Shown here one piece after another: positions 16,247-24,635 of a stretch of 48,052 nucleotides of DNA. A program made the position numbers and the translations under genes. Origin of the DNA: Ruminococcus sp. GTDB taxonomy: Bacteria; Bacillota; Clostridia; Oscillospirales; Acutalibacteraceae. The stretch covers positions 1 to 48,052 of the forward strand of contig JAFUJH010000036.1 of the NCBI GenBank assembly GCA_017473775.1, in the 5' to 3' direction. The notes under the pieces are model-generated. The model searched no databases. It was not told where the DNA came from and saw nothing but the letters and a program-made list of their open reading frames with translations. Every line of letters starts with the position of its first letter. Positions within the stretch are counted from its first letter, which is position 1.

Positions 16247-16741
16247 TCAGCCTGCCATGCCCCTTAATTCTCTGCCGGGAATCAGGTCTGTCAGATGAAA
16301 AGCCACCACCCTGTCCTTGTATACAGTGAGAACTCCAAACAGCTCCTCCTCTGTTTTATTATGCAGGCTCAGCACATAACAGTGTGCCTGCTTGCCCATA
16401 AAGGGGCGAAGGTCAAGGCCCTGACTTTTCTGCAGGGAGTTGTACCCCTCAAACACCTCTCCGCCTGAGGGGATTCTGACAGTGCTGTGCTCCAGACTCT
16501 CTGCCTCAAATCCAAACTGAGCAAAAAACTGCTCACGCTCATAGTCCGTTGATGCTATAAGGGAATACTCCCCATGCCCCTCACAATATGCCTGCGAGGG
16601 CACATAGTTTACTCTGTATACTGCCCACAGGCTGAGCACAAGCACCGCCGCTACCCCTGCAACCAAAGCCCACAGATACAGGGGCTTTGTCTTTTTGTGC
16701 TGAGATTTTGTGCCTTTTCTGAACATAGTAATAAAAAACAT
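16247..16741 (-). CDS. DUF4830 domain protein, membrane anchored
   Basis: The 164-residue protein has a basic N-terminus, one membrane helix (about 23-45, LYLWALVAGVAAVLVLSLWAV) and an exported DUF4830 domain recognised by FFAQFGFE...GYNSLQKSQGLDLRPFMGK and a C-terminal VYKDRVVAFHL strand. The start at 16741 follows GAGGTGG. The frame stays open to 16957, but that part translates the upstream repeat and is rejected. An internal ATG at 16726 is possible. The function of DUF4830 is unknown. Confidence 0.72.
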   Translation of the reverse strand: MFFITMFRKGTKSQHKKTKPLYLWALVAGVAAVLVLSLWAVYRVNYVPSQAYCEGHGEYSLIASTDYEREQFFAQFGFEAESLEHSTVRIPSGGEVFEGYNSLQKSQGLDLRPFMGKQAHCYVLSLHNKTEEELFGVLTVYKDRVVAFHLTDLIPGRELRGMAG

Positions 16742-16794
16742 TCGCTCCACCTCATAAATTAATATGACGAGAGGGAATGTGTGATGAATTATTT

Positions 16795-17047
16795 TTGTCC
16801 TCCTCACAGAGGGAGCCTTATAAGCCTCCTTCTCCGAGGGAGGTGGCATTGGCTGAAAGCCAATGACGGAGGGAGTTAAAGGAAAGGTCTGTGTAAACTC
16901 CCTCAGTCTCGCTATGCTCGACAGCTCCCTCACAGAGGGAGCCTTGCAAACGACCACCTGTCGTCCCTACTGAATGTGCCGAAGGCACAATTCATGCACA
17001 AAGGGCTATTCATGGCAAAGCCTATTCATGCCAAGGGCAATTCATCG
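16795..17047. repeat. Intergenic array: CTCCCTC modules then AATTCAT modules
   Basis: The order matches 8100-8245 (GAGGGAGG, TTGGCTGAAAGCCAA, GGAGGGAGT, ACTCCCTCAGTC, variable hairpin TCGCTATGCTCGA, CTCCCTCACAGAGGGAG). From about 16975 AATTCAT boxes alternate with GTGCCGAAGGCAC, GCACAAAGGGC and GCCAAGGGC type hairpins. Confidence 0.75.
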
Positions 17048-17056
17048 AATCTGCCT

Positions 17057-18214
17057 CTACAGCTCGTTGGTAACAATATGCTCTACATTATCGGGTAAAC
17101 TCACAAGCTTCTCGGGATAGAACACAGGGAACATTTTTATATCCCCAAGCTTTTCAAGAGGTATCCAGTGCATATACTCAAGCCCGGCGGCGCAGACACT
17201 GCCGTCTGTCTTTATGCTCTGCTTGCCCATAGGCTTCATCAGAAAATGCAGGCACACCTCGTGGAACCGTTTGCCCTTGGCAACTACCCCGTCCACAAAG
17301 AAGTTCTCCTGTATAAACACAAGCCTGTCCACCTCATAGTGAAGCCCTGTTTCCTCGAAGACCTCTCTTTTCACCGCGTCCTCGGCGGTCTCGCCAATTT
17401 TCACGGCACCGCCTACGCTGTAGTAATAATCGGCGGCGTCACACTTTGCCATGAGGGCACAGCCCTCCTCAATGATGACAGCACCTACCCGAAGCTGAAA
17501 CCTGTTCTGCTCTACATCGAACCTGCAGTCATCTGCGGAAAGGGACTCCTCACCGAAAAGCAGACGCTCAAGGTGCAGAGGGCTGTATGCAAACTCCCTG
17601 GCACCTGCCTGCTGCATAGCCTCCTTTGTGCCGTAGCCGTAGCTTACCCCGATGAAGTCAACTTTGTTGTACGCCGCACCCTTGGCGTCAAAGTGGGTGT
17701 CGCCTATCATAACAACCTTGTCTGAGGCTTTGGCACCTAAAGTCTCCATAGCATAGGGGATGATGTCCTCCTTCTCCCGTCTGCCTGTGGAGTGGTCAGA
17801 GCCGCACAACGCATCCAGTAAATCTGTAATACCAAGGAAGTTGCACACATTCCTTGCCGAAACCTCGTTCTTTGAGGTACAGACCGCAACCTTTGCGTTG
17901 CTTGCTCTCAGCCTTTCAAGCATATGCCTTGTACCCTCAAAGAGGCTGTTTCTGGGCTCACCCTCGGTATCGTAATAATCAAGATATATTGAGAGTGCCG
18001 CCTTTGCTTCTTCCAAAGAAAGTCCGCACAGCTTCTGAAATGTTGTGATAAGGGGCGGACCTATATACCTGCTGTAATCACTAAGGTCAGGGGTGTGCCT
18101 CTCCATCTTCTCCATTGTAAGCTCAATGCACCGTCTGATACCGGGTGCACTTGCGGACAGTGTGCCGTCCAGATCAAAGAGGACGAAATCATATATACAA
18201 CTCAAAAAAATCAC
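17057..18214 (-). CDS. HAD phosphatase fused to a Nudix hydrolase
   Basis: The 385 residues hold two enzyme domains. Residues about 8-222 are a HAD phosphatase of the phosphoglycolate phosphatase group (motif I DLDGT at 14-18, motif II CTSK at 112-115, motif IV GDTHFD at 171-176, with the alpha-helical cap between). Residues about 228-385 are a Nudix hydrolase with a complete box G-x5-E-x7-REVFEETGL at 269-291. Fusion of a nucleotide-cleaving domain to a phosphatase suggests sequential clean-up of a nucleotide derivative. The substrate is unknown. The GTG at 18214 has a weak RBS, and a TTG at 18205 behind GGTGA is equally possible. Confidence 0.85.
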   Translation of the reverse strand: MIFLSCIYDFVLFDLDGTLSASAPGIRRCIELTMEKMERHTPDLSDYSRYIGPPLITTFQKLCGLSLEEAKAALSIYLDYYDTEGEPRNSLFEGTRHMLERLRASNAKVAVCTSKNEVSARNVCNFLGITDLLDALCGSDHSTGRREKEDIIPYAMETLGAKASDKVVMIGDTHFDAKGAAYNKVDFIGVSYGYGTKEAMQQAGAREFAYSPLHLERLLFGEESLSADDCRFDVEQNRFQLRVGAVIIEEGCALMAKCDAADYYYSVGGAVKIGETAEDAVKREVFEETGLHYEVDRLVFIQENFFVDGVVAKGKRFHEVCLHFLMKPMGKQSIKTDGSVCAAGLEYMHWIPLEKLGDIKMFPVFYPEKLVSLPDNVEHIVTNEL

Positions 18215-18316
18215 CGTCTTTCATTAATTACTTGTATATTTTCATTTAATATGGTATTATATATGTTAATATATTTTTTTGCGTCTTTCAACATTTAATT
18301 TGAAAAGAGTGATATA

Positions 18317-19066
18317 TTGTCCGCAAAAAAGCGAATTCACATTCTGGACGAGGTACGGGGCTTCTGTGTGTTCTGTATGGTGTTTGACCATGCACTGTTC
18401 ACACTGGGTTATATGTTCGGCCACAGCTTCTCAGCGTTAGTCTTTGACCTTCTGGCATACATCAGCCCCGCCTTTGCAGCTACCTTTGTAATGATGTGCG
18501 GTGCCTCCTGTATGCTGAGCAGAAACAACCTGAAGCGCGGCATCAGAATACTGTCTGCCGCCTTGGGAGTTACAATTTTCTCGCTGTTTTTTATGAGCGA
18601 TGCACCAATCATCTTCGGCGTACTGCACCTGCTTGGAAGCTGTGTTATCCTGTATGCCCTTGTGCACAAGGCGATTGATAAAATCCCTGTTGGTTTGGGG
18701 CTTACGGCGTGTGCGGTGCTGTTCTTTCTTACCTACAGCATTGACACAGGTTACCTTGGGGTTGCACCCTTTTGCATAAAGCTCCCCGACAGCATCTATG
18801 ACTCAGGCTTCCTTATGATGCTGGGCTTTCGCTCTCCTATGTCCTCGTACTCTGACTACTTCCCGCTGCTGCCGTGGATGTTCGCATTCTTCGCAGGAGT
18901 ATTCATCGGCAGGTATTTTACCGCTGAGGGTCTGCCTCAGTGGGTATACAAAAGCCGTGTACCCTTCTTCTCGCTTCTTGGAACAAATGCATTTTTTGTT
19001 TATATCATACACCAGCCCCTTATCTTCGGGGTTTACTATTTAATCTCGTTAATCGGAGGAATATAA
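18317..19066 (+). CDS. DUF1624 (heparan-alpha-glucosaminide N-acetyltransferase-like) membrane protein
   Basis: The 249-residue protein has about seven membrane helices and the family signature R-IHILDEVRGFCVFCMVFDH at residues 5-25. This fold transfers acyl groups across the membrane in HGSNAT. The bacterial members are mostly uncharacterised. The start is TTG at 18317 behind GAGTGAT, a non-standard start with a modest RBS. The stop overlaps the RBS of ychF, which begins 2 bases later, so the two are translated together although they have no known functional link. Confidence 0.8.
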   Translation: MSAKKRIHILDEVRGFCVFCMVFDHALFTLGYMFGHSFSALVFDLLAYISPAFAATFVMMCGASCMLSRNNLKRGIRILSAALGVTIFSLFFMSDAPIIFGVLHLLGSCVILYALVHKAIDKIPVGLGLTACAVLFFLTYSIDTGYLGVAPFCIKLPDSIYDSGFLMMLGFRSPMSSYSDYFPLLPWMFAFFAGVFIGRYFTAEGLPQWVYKSRVPFFSLLGTNAFFVYIIHQPLIFGVYYLISLIGGI

Positions 19067-19067
19067 A

Positions 19068-20162
19068 ATGAAATTAGGAATCGTCGGTCTGCCCAATGTA
19101 GGCAAAAGCACACTGTTCAACGCAATCACCAACGCAGGCGCTCAGTCTGCCAACTATCCATTCTGCACCATCGAGCCCAATGTGGGCGTGGTTGCAGTGC
19201 CTGACAAGCGTCTGGATAAACTGGCAGAGATGTACGACCCTGACAAGTACACTCCTGCAACCGTTGAGTTTGTAGACATTGCAGGACTTGTAAAGGGTGC
19301 ATCAAAGGGCGAGGGCCTTGGCAACAAGTTCCTTTCCAACATCCGCGAGTGTGACGCTATTGTTCATGTAGTCCGTTGCTTTGACGACTCTGACATTATC
19401 CATGTTGAGGGCAGTGTTGACCCTGTAAGAGACATTGAGACCATCGACCTTGAGCTTATACTTGCTGATGCAGAGATGGTCACACGCCGTATTGACAAAA
19501 CTATGAAGATGGTTAAGGCCGACAAGAAATATCAGGCTGAGGTTGACTTCTGGAAGCGTGTTCTTGATACCCTCAACGAGGGCAAGAGTGCCCGTTCGGT
19601 CGAGTGCACCGAGGAGGAGGCAGAGCTTCTGTCCACTGCCGCGTTGCTCACAAACAAGCCCATCATCTACGCCGCCAATATGAGCGACGAGGACTTTGCC
19701 AATGGTATTGAGAACAACGAAGGACTCAAGAAGGTACGGGAGATTGCCGCATCCGAGAATGCCGCTGTGCTCCCCATCTGTGCACGGACAGAGGCAGACA
19801 TTGCAGAAATGGACAAAGAGGACAAGGAGATGTTCCTTGCAGATCTGGGACTTGAGCAGTCAGGACTTGACAGACTTATCAATGAGTGCTACGCACTTCT
19901 GGGACTTATCTCTTTCCTGACAGCAGGCAAGCAGGAGGTCCGCGCATGGACTATCAGAAAAGGCACAAAGGCTCCCGGTGCAGCAGGCAAGATTCACACC
20001 GACTTTGAGCGTGGATTCATCCGTGCTGAGGTTATCGCATATGACGACCTGATGGCTTGCGGCTCTATGACCGCCGCTAAAGAGAAGGGACTTGTCCGCA
20101 GTGAGGGCAAGGAGTATGTTATGAAGGACGGAGATGTTGTACTCTTCCGCTTCAATGTATAA
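19068..20162 (+). CDS. ychF: Redox-regulated ATPase YchF
   Basis: This Obg-family P-loop protein has 364 residues, the usual length, and acts on the ribosome as an ATPase. It shows GLPNVGKST (6-14), the Obg G3 region [20 protein letters not shown] near 66-85, and a C-terminal TGS domain (about 280-364, [25 protein letters not shown]). The start follows GGAGG inside the end of the preceding gene. Confidence 0.95.
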   Translation: MKLGIVGLPNVGKSTLFNAITNAGAQSANYPFCTIEPNVGVVAVPDKRLDKLAEMYDPDKYTPATVEFVDIAGLVKGASKGEGLGNKFLSNIRECDAIVHVVRCFDDSDIIHVEGSVDPVRDIETIDLELILADAEMVTRRIDKTMKMVKADKKYQAEVDFWKRVLDTLNEGKSARSVECTEEEAELLSTAALLTNKPIIYAANMSDEDFANGIENNEGLKKVREIAASENAAVLPICARTEADIAEMDKEDKEMFLADLGLEQSGLDRLINECYALLGLISFLTAGKQEVRAWTIRKGTKAPGAAGKIHTDFERGFIRAEVIAYDDLMACGSMTAAKEKGLVRSEGKEYVMKDGDVVLFRFNV

Positions 20163-20171
20163 GGTTTACAT

Positions 20172-20567
20172 ATGCAAAGCAGTACAGAAACAGTAACAAC
20201 CACACAGCGCAGGCAAACAAGGATAAAAACCCGCAGGAGGAAGCTGGTATTCACCCTGACCTTCGGCATAGTGGCACTTATCTTTGCTATGTCGGCGGCT
20301 ACCTTTGCTTCAATAATGAGCCTTGCAGGCTTCAGCGTAGTGTTTACGGACAAGGGACTAATCCCTATGGCATCCTGCCTTATGTCCGTATACCTTAACT
20401 GTGTCCCTGCCATAGCCTGCAGTATATTATCCCGTCGGCTTGGAATGGTCTGCGGACTCAACAAGGTGTCTATCGCCCTGAGCGTTGCATCTGCAGGCGC
20501 AGGCACAGTTATCTTTATGACCCTTGCCCTGGCAGTTATCGCAGACAATACGGGGATATTTATATAA
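20172..20567 (+). CDS. Hypothetical membrane protein, 131 residues
   Basis: A basic N-terminal tail (TTQRRQTRIKTRRRKL) precedes three hydrophobic segments (about 25-50, 62-85, 98-125). It begins 9 bases after the ychF stop with AAGG as RBS, so it is probably the last gene of that operon. No family is recognised. Confidence 0.6.
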   Translation: MQSSTETVTTTQRRQTRIKTRRRKLVFTLTFGIVALIFAMSAATFASIMSLAGFSVVFTDKGLIPMASCLMSVYLNCVPAIACSILSRRLGMVCGLNKVSIALSVASAGAGTVIFMTLALAVIADNTGIFI

Positions 20568-20569
20568 TG

Positions 20570-20930
20570 AATTGCAACCTTACGGTTGCGTGAATTGAAA
20601 GCCACACTTTCATAAATTGCCTACGGCATGAATTGTACCTGTCGGCACATCGGTTGTAATTCAATTCATGGAGGAGGCTACACGCCTACGAGAAATCATA
20701 GCGAATGCCAATTCATAATGCGTTAGCATTAATTCATTCATAAAAAACAAACAGAGCAAGAATAGAAGGAAAACTTCCTTTTACTCTTGCTCTTTCTGTT
20801 TGTAATATTTCTCGCTTTGCTCCGTGATTTGAATTGCACTGCTAAATGTGCCGACAGGCACAATTCATGCCCAGAGGGCAATTCATGGCGAAGCCAAATC
20901 ATGCCAAGTCCAATTCATTGACTTCTTCCC
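20570..20930. repeat. Intergenic box-hairpin arrays (AATTCAT / AATTG type)
   Basis: Between the 131-residue protein and the 5S gene, AATTCAT or AATTG boxes alternate with hairpins of different sequence: GCAACCTTACGGTTGC, TGCCTACGGCA, ATGCGTTAGCAT, GTGCCGACAGGCAC, GCCCAGAGGGC. The array is split by the hairpin at 20747-20803. No credible gene is present. Confidence 0.75.
20747..20803. repeat. Duplicated long hairpin, copy 1
   Basis: ACAAACAG (20747-20754) pairs with CTGTTTGT (20796-20803). Inside, AGAGCAAGA pairs with TCTTGCTCT and GAAGGA with TCCTT. The core (GAGCAAGAATAGAAGGA and TCCTTTTACTCTTGCTCTT) recurs at 23165-23208. It may act as a terminator for the ychF operon. Confidence 0.7.
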
Positions 20931-20961
20931 CTGTGGGGAGTAAGTCAATAAACCCGCACAT

Positions 20962-20990
20962 AAAAAAACGACCACCCTATTGGGTGGTAG
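20962..20990 (-). terminator. Intrinsic terminator of the 5S rRNA gene
   Basis: ACCACCC (20971-20977) pairs with GGGTGGT (20982-20988). The minus strand continues into TTTTTTT (complement of 20962-20968). Confidence 0.85.
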
Positions 20991-20997
20991 CTTTAAG

Positions 20998-21114
<117 letters not shown>

Positions 21115-21148
21115 TTGTTTTTGTGCCGCTCTCTCAAGCGACTTCGTT

Positions 21149-21177
21149 ATTATACACTACCATTTTCAAAAATGCAA
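21149..21177 (-). promoter_or_regulatory. Promoter of the isolated 5S rRNA gene
   Basis: Read on the minus strand, TTGCAT (21177-21172) and TATAAT (21154-21149) are 17 bases apart, and the 5S gene begins 35 bases further on. The rest of the gap to 21338 is AT-rich and holds nothing else I can name. Confidence 0.7.
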
Positions 21178-21338
21178 GTCTTTTTTCAAAAAAAATTTAA
21201 CAAGTTAATTTTTAGGAATTTTATGCCGTTTTTCGTCTTTGTATTTGACTAATTGTCGAATAAATAGTAATATATATTTGTATATGTATATTTACAGTAT
21301 TCTGCACCGCTCAAGGAAATTTCGGGAGGTATATAAAT

Positions 21339-22886
21339 ATGTTTAAGAAATTACCGGCAATTATACTCTGTCTGATTATGGTGCTGACTCTGGCGCTGAC
21401 CCTTGGGGGCTGTGCTGACGATGACGGCAACTATCCTGTCACAGTAGGTCAGACAATATTTAAGGAGAAGCCTGAGAAGGTAGCTGTTATGTCTGATAAT
21501 CTTGCAGACATCATCTACTATATGGGCTACAGCACTCAGATTTGTGCTATAAGCGATGCCTGCACTCAGGAGGAGCTGACAAAGTACATCGACTCTGTAG
21601 GCGACGAGGTTACACCCGATGCGGATGCTATCATAGCTTCAGGTGCCGAGTATGTGCTCACAGACACTCCCCTGTCCTCTGCAGTAAGCGAAAAACTCAA
21701 GGACAATGACATTGAGGTTATTAACCTGATGCTCCCCACAAACGATGACCAGCTCAAGACTGTCTACAACGCACTGGGTAAGATATTCGGCGGAAGCATC
21801 GACGGTGCAAAGGCAGGTACTGATGCTCACACCCGTCTTACTGAGACTCTGACTCAGGCAGAGAAGGAAACAGAGGGCTCTACTATAGTGAAGCTTGTCT
21901 GCTACCTTTATCTTGACGAGAACAACGCCCTGTGCTCCTTTAACAACACCACCTGTGAGGGTATGGTACTGGACTATGTGAGTGCTACCAATGTAGCCTC
22001 CAACTTCCCTGAGGAGAAGGTGGACGAGAGCATCCTGCGACTCTCAAACCCCGACTACATCTTCTACGATAACGAGGCAGTGCTTGAGTATCTTAACAGC
22101 AAGCCTGCACTTAAAGATATGACAGCACTGTCAAGCAACAACACCTTTGTTCTTCCCAAGTCGTCTCTCCAGCGTCTTGGCACAAGTATGATTGACACTC
22201 AGAGCTTTATGCTCTCTAAGATGTTCCCCAATTCCGTAAGCGAAGCCACAAAGGGCGAGTCCCTTGCCTCCCGCTACGGCATCACTATCACCGAGGACTC
22301 CCACTATGAGCTGGGTGCAGACCACCAGGATGTAAAGGCAATTCAGCGCAGACTCCTTGACCTCGGCTACCTTGTACTGGATGATAACACAGCCACCACC
22401 TACTACGGCTCCAAGACAGCGCAGGCAGTGACAGACTTCCAGACTGCCAACGGACTGCAGGTTACAGGCATTGCTGACAAGGCAACCCTTGAGGCACTGT
22501 TCCTGTCCTCTACCCTGTCCACACAGGGTGTGGCAGTGACTCCCTCAGTAAGCAACACTCAGGAGACAACAGCTCCCACAGAGCCTGAGGCAGAAGCAAC
22601 TACACCCAACACACCTGTCGACACCAACGGCTACAACATTGACCTGTCCATAAGCAAGTCCTACCAGAAGGGTGACGAGCACGAGGACATCAAGGCAATT
22701 CAGCAGAGACTTGAGGAGCTTCTGTACCTGAGCTTTGGCGAGGGTGACTCCTACACCTCATACTTTGGCGACGGCACAGAGAACGCAATCTCACTTTTCC
22801 AGCAGAGCAACGGACTCACAGCCACAGGCGTTGCAGATTACGACACACTGAAGCTTCTGTTCAGCGATAATGCAAAGCAACCTTGA
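21339..22886 (+). CDS. Lipoprotein: metal/cobalamin-receptor-like domain plus two peptidoglycan-binding domains
   Basis: The 515-residue product begins with a lipoprotein signal (LTLGGC, lipid-bearing Cys at 25). Residues about 35-310 resemble the helical-backbone (BtuF/FepB-like) substrate-binding fold, with PEKVAVMSDNLADIIYYMGY near the start. Residues about 323-388 and 442-508 are two PG_binding_1 domains (DVKAIQRRLLDLGYL...FQTANGL and DIKAIQQRLEELLYL...FQQSNGL), joined by a proline and threonine rich linker. No ABC permease or ATPase is adjacent. A binding protein fixed to both membrane and wall is unusual. The ligand is unknown. Confidence 0.82.
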   Translation: MFKKLPAIILCLIMVLTLALTLGGCADDDGNYPVTVGQTIFKEKPEKVAVMSDNLADIIYYMGYSTQICAISDACTQEELTKYIDSVGDEVTPDADAIIASGAEYVLTDTPLSSAVSEKLKDNDIEVINLMLPTNDDQLKTVYNALGKIFGGSIDGAKAGTDAHTRLTETLTQAEKETEGSTIVKLVCYLYLDENNALCSFNNTTCEGMVLDYVSATNVASNFPEEKVDESILRLSNPDYIFYDNEAVLEYLNSKPALKDMTALSSNNTFVLPKSSLQRLGTSMIDTQSFMLSKMFPNSVSEATKGESLASRYGITITEDSHYELGADHQDVKAIQRRLLDLGYLVLDDNTATTYYGSKTAQAVTDFQTANGLQVTGIADKATLEALFLSSTLSTQGVAVTPSVSNTQETTAPTEPEAEATTPNTPVDTNGYNIDLSISKSYQKGDEHEDIKAIQQRLEELLYLSFGEGDSYTSYFGDGTENAISLFQQSNGLTATGVADYDTLKLLFSDNAKQP

Positions 22887-22889
22887 GTA

Positions 22890-23300
22890 ATTGTCCCACG
22901 GGACAATTACTCAGCGATATAAATTCATAAATGAATTTGCGATATACGCCAAGGCGTGCGATATATCTCCGATGCGATATATGCCTAACGGCACGAGAAT
23001 TTATATCATATCGCTTTTTACTCCTCCCGTCATTTGCTTACGCAAATGCCACCCTCCTCAAAGAGGAGGGCTTTTAAGGCTCCCTTGTGTAAAGGGAGCT
23101 CCGCCGAAGGCGGTGAGGGATTGTTAAAGAAGCAAACGGGAATATATATCCGTTCAATAAAAATAAGAGCAAGAATAGAAGGATATTCTCCTTTTACTCT
23201 TGCTCTTTTCATTTTAGTTGTGCCGAAAGGCACACATCATTAGCGAAGCTACACTGTTCGGCGAAGCCGACATCGTTTTGCCCTTTAGGGCAAACATCGT
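22890..23300. repeat. Intergenic arrays: GCGATAT modules, CTCC modules, long hairpin and CATCGTT modules
   Basis: From 22905 GCGATAT boxes alternate with hairpins AATTCATAAATGAATT, CGCCAAGGCG and GTGCCTAACGGCAC. From 23020 a CTCCTCCC module with TTTGCTTACGCAAA follows. The hairpin at 23165-23208 is the second copy of the one at 20747. From 23218 CATCGTT or CATCATT boxes alternate with GTGCCGAAAGGCAC, TCGGCGAAGCCGA and TTTGCCCTTTAGGGCAAA. Confidence 0.75.
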
Positions 23301-24484
23301 TACCCTTGGTTTTCTGTGAATTCTTCTTCGGTCACTACCTTTATCACTCTGTCCGCTCTGCCTGTTCTTTTCAGGCTGTCGGTGTAGGTATAGGTGACGA
23401 TATATTTGCCTACCTTATCGCAGGGAACATTTCCGTCAACCTTAAACTTACCTGTGACAGTATTACCGCAGGTATCAAAGGCAGTAACTCCATCATATGC
23501 ATCAAAAGTGCCTCCCACTGTCAGCACCATATCCGAAGCCCCTTCAAAGTAAGGTTTAAGCTTGCTGTACGGGTTACCCTCTGCCGAGTCTGTAGGGTCC
23601 CAAGTCTTGCTCTTGGAGTTATCAGTAAGTATCAGAGGCTTCGGCACACCGAGAGGGGATTTGGTATCGTTTGCCACCTTCACAAGAGTTGAGTCATTGC
23701 AGTTATCATATATCCACTTGGCATCCACACAGCTAAGCCACACATCACCTGACTTCCTCACTGTGCCAAGCTTGTTGTACTCGTCAGCAACAAGGGCTGA
23801 AGAATCGTCGGCACTGTAGGGTGCTGAGCAGAAATACAGCTCTCCAAACTTAGTCGCGTACTGATAATTATATTTGTCTGTATAACGCCAATGGTCTCTG
23901 GAGTCTATGTTGTATGTGCCCTCAGTGCCCTTGCCCACAGAGCATACCATAGCTCTGACAGGGATATTATATATGCCGTTCACATTGTAGGTATATGCAG
24001 TTACACAGCAAGCGGTGGTATCCACAAGCAGTGCATACAGATTGCGGTCATTGGAGCCGATTTTGTTCTGCTCCAGTGAAGATTCGTTGGCGGTTATGGC
24101 AGTGGTATCGGACAGAGGCTGAGCCTTTGCCTTATTGACAGTAACCTGATAGTCAATCTGAGCCTTCATTGCCTTGGCAGAGATTGTGACCTGTCCCGGA
24201 GCCACCGCGTCCACCCTGCCGTTGCTGTCAACTGTGGCAACCTTGGGATCGCTGGACTCCCATCTTACTGCGTACTCGTAGTCAATCTTTATCTTAACTT
24301 CGAAAAATGCATACTCCCCCACTGTCATCTCACTGAGACAGTCTCCTGCCGCAAAGCCCATTGCAGACGCCTCGTCAGCACTGGACAGCTCCACAGGGTC
24401 AGGGGGACTCACCCTGCAGGCACAAAGCTGAGACAGGGTCAACACAGCAAGTATAACTGCCGCAAAGCACCTGAGCTTTCTCAT
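23300..24484 (-). CDS. Lipoprotein with degenerate L,D-transpeptidase domain between Ig-like domains
   Basis: The 394-residue protein has a lipoprotein signal (LCAC, Cys 23), a BIG2-type Ig domain (about 50-118), a YkuD-like domain (about 149-275) and a DUF5011-type Ig domain (about 300-385). Relatives in Clostridia read F-H-S-x-PY, then S-H-G-C-[IV]-R-L before DAKWIYDN. Here the first motif is FCSAPY (218-223) and the second KSGDVWL (244-250), followed by an intact DAKWIYDN. The catalytic Cys is Asp, both His and the Arg are replaced, so transpeptidase activity is not expected. It may bind peptidoglycan without cutting it. The RBS GGAGG precedes the ATG. Confidence 0.78.
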   Translation of the reverse strand: MRKLRCFAAVILAVLTLSQLCACRVSPPDPVELSSADEASAMGFAAGDCLSEMTVGEYAFFEVKIKIDYEYAVRWESSDPKVATVDSNGRVDAVAPGQVTISAKAMKAQIDYQVTVNKAKAQPLSDTTAITANESSLEQNKIGSNDRNLYALLVDTTACCVTAYTYNVNGIYNIPVRAMVCSVGKGTEGTYNIDSRDHWRYTDKYNYQYATKFGELYFCSAPYSADDSSALVADEYNKLGTVRKSGDVWLSCVDAKWIYDNCNDSTLVKVANDTKSPLGVPKPLILTDNSKSKTWDPTDSAEGNPYSKLKPYFEGASDMVLTVGGTFDAYDGVTAFDTCGNTVTGKFKVDGNVPCDKVGKYIVTYTYTDSLKRTGRADRVIKVVTEEEFTENQG

Positions 24485-24635
24485 ATCCCCGACCTCCTTT
24501 TTACATCATAATTTTACACATATATATTTATTATACCCCTTTTTGGCATTTGTAGCAAGTTTTTTATTCTGTATATACACAGCGAATTTTTTGTGCTATA
24601 CTTATATATATTTATGTTTACGAAGGTCTGGGATT

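Noticed and set aside
16742-16957. N-terminal extension of the DUF4830 protein
   Set aside because: It translates the CTCCCTC array. A proper RBS and start exist at 16741.
21566-21830. Minus-strand frames inside the lipoprotein gene and similar shadows elsewhere
   Set aside because: They lie opposite clear genes, lack an RBS and reflect codon bias of the true strand.
24543-24635. 31-residue extension of RlmD
   Set aside because: The extension is AT-rich and hydrophobic without family support, and the iron-sulfur motif starts right after the ATG at 24636.
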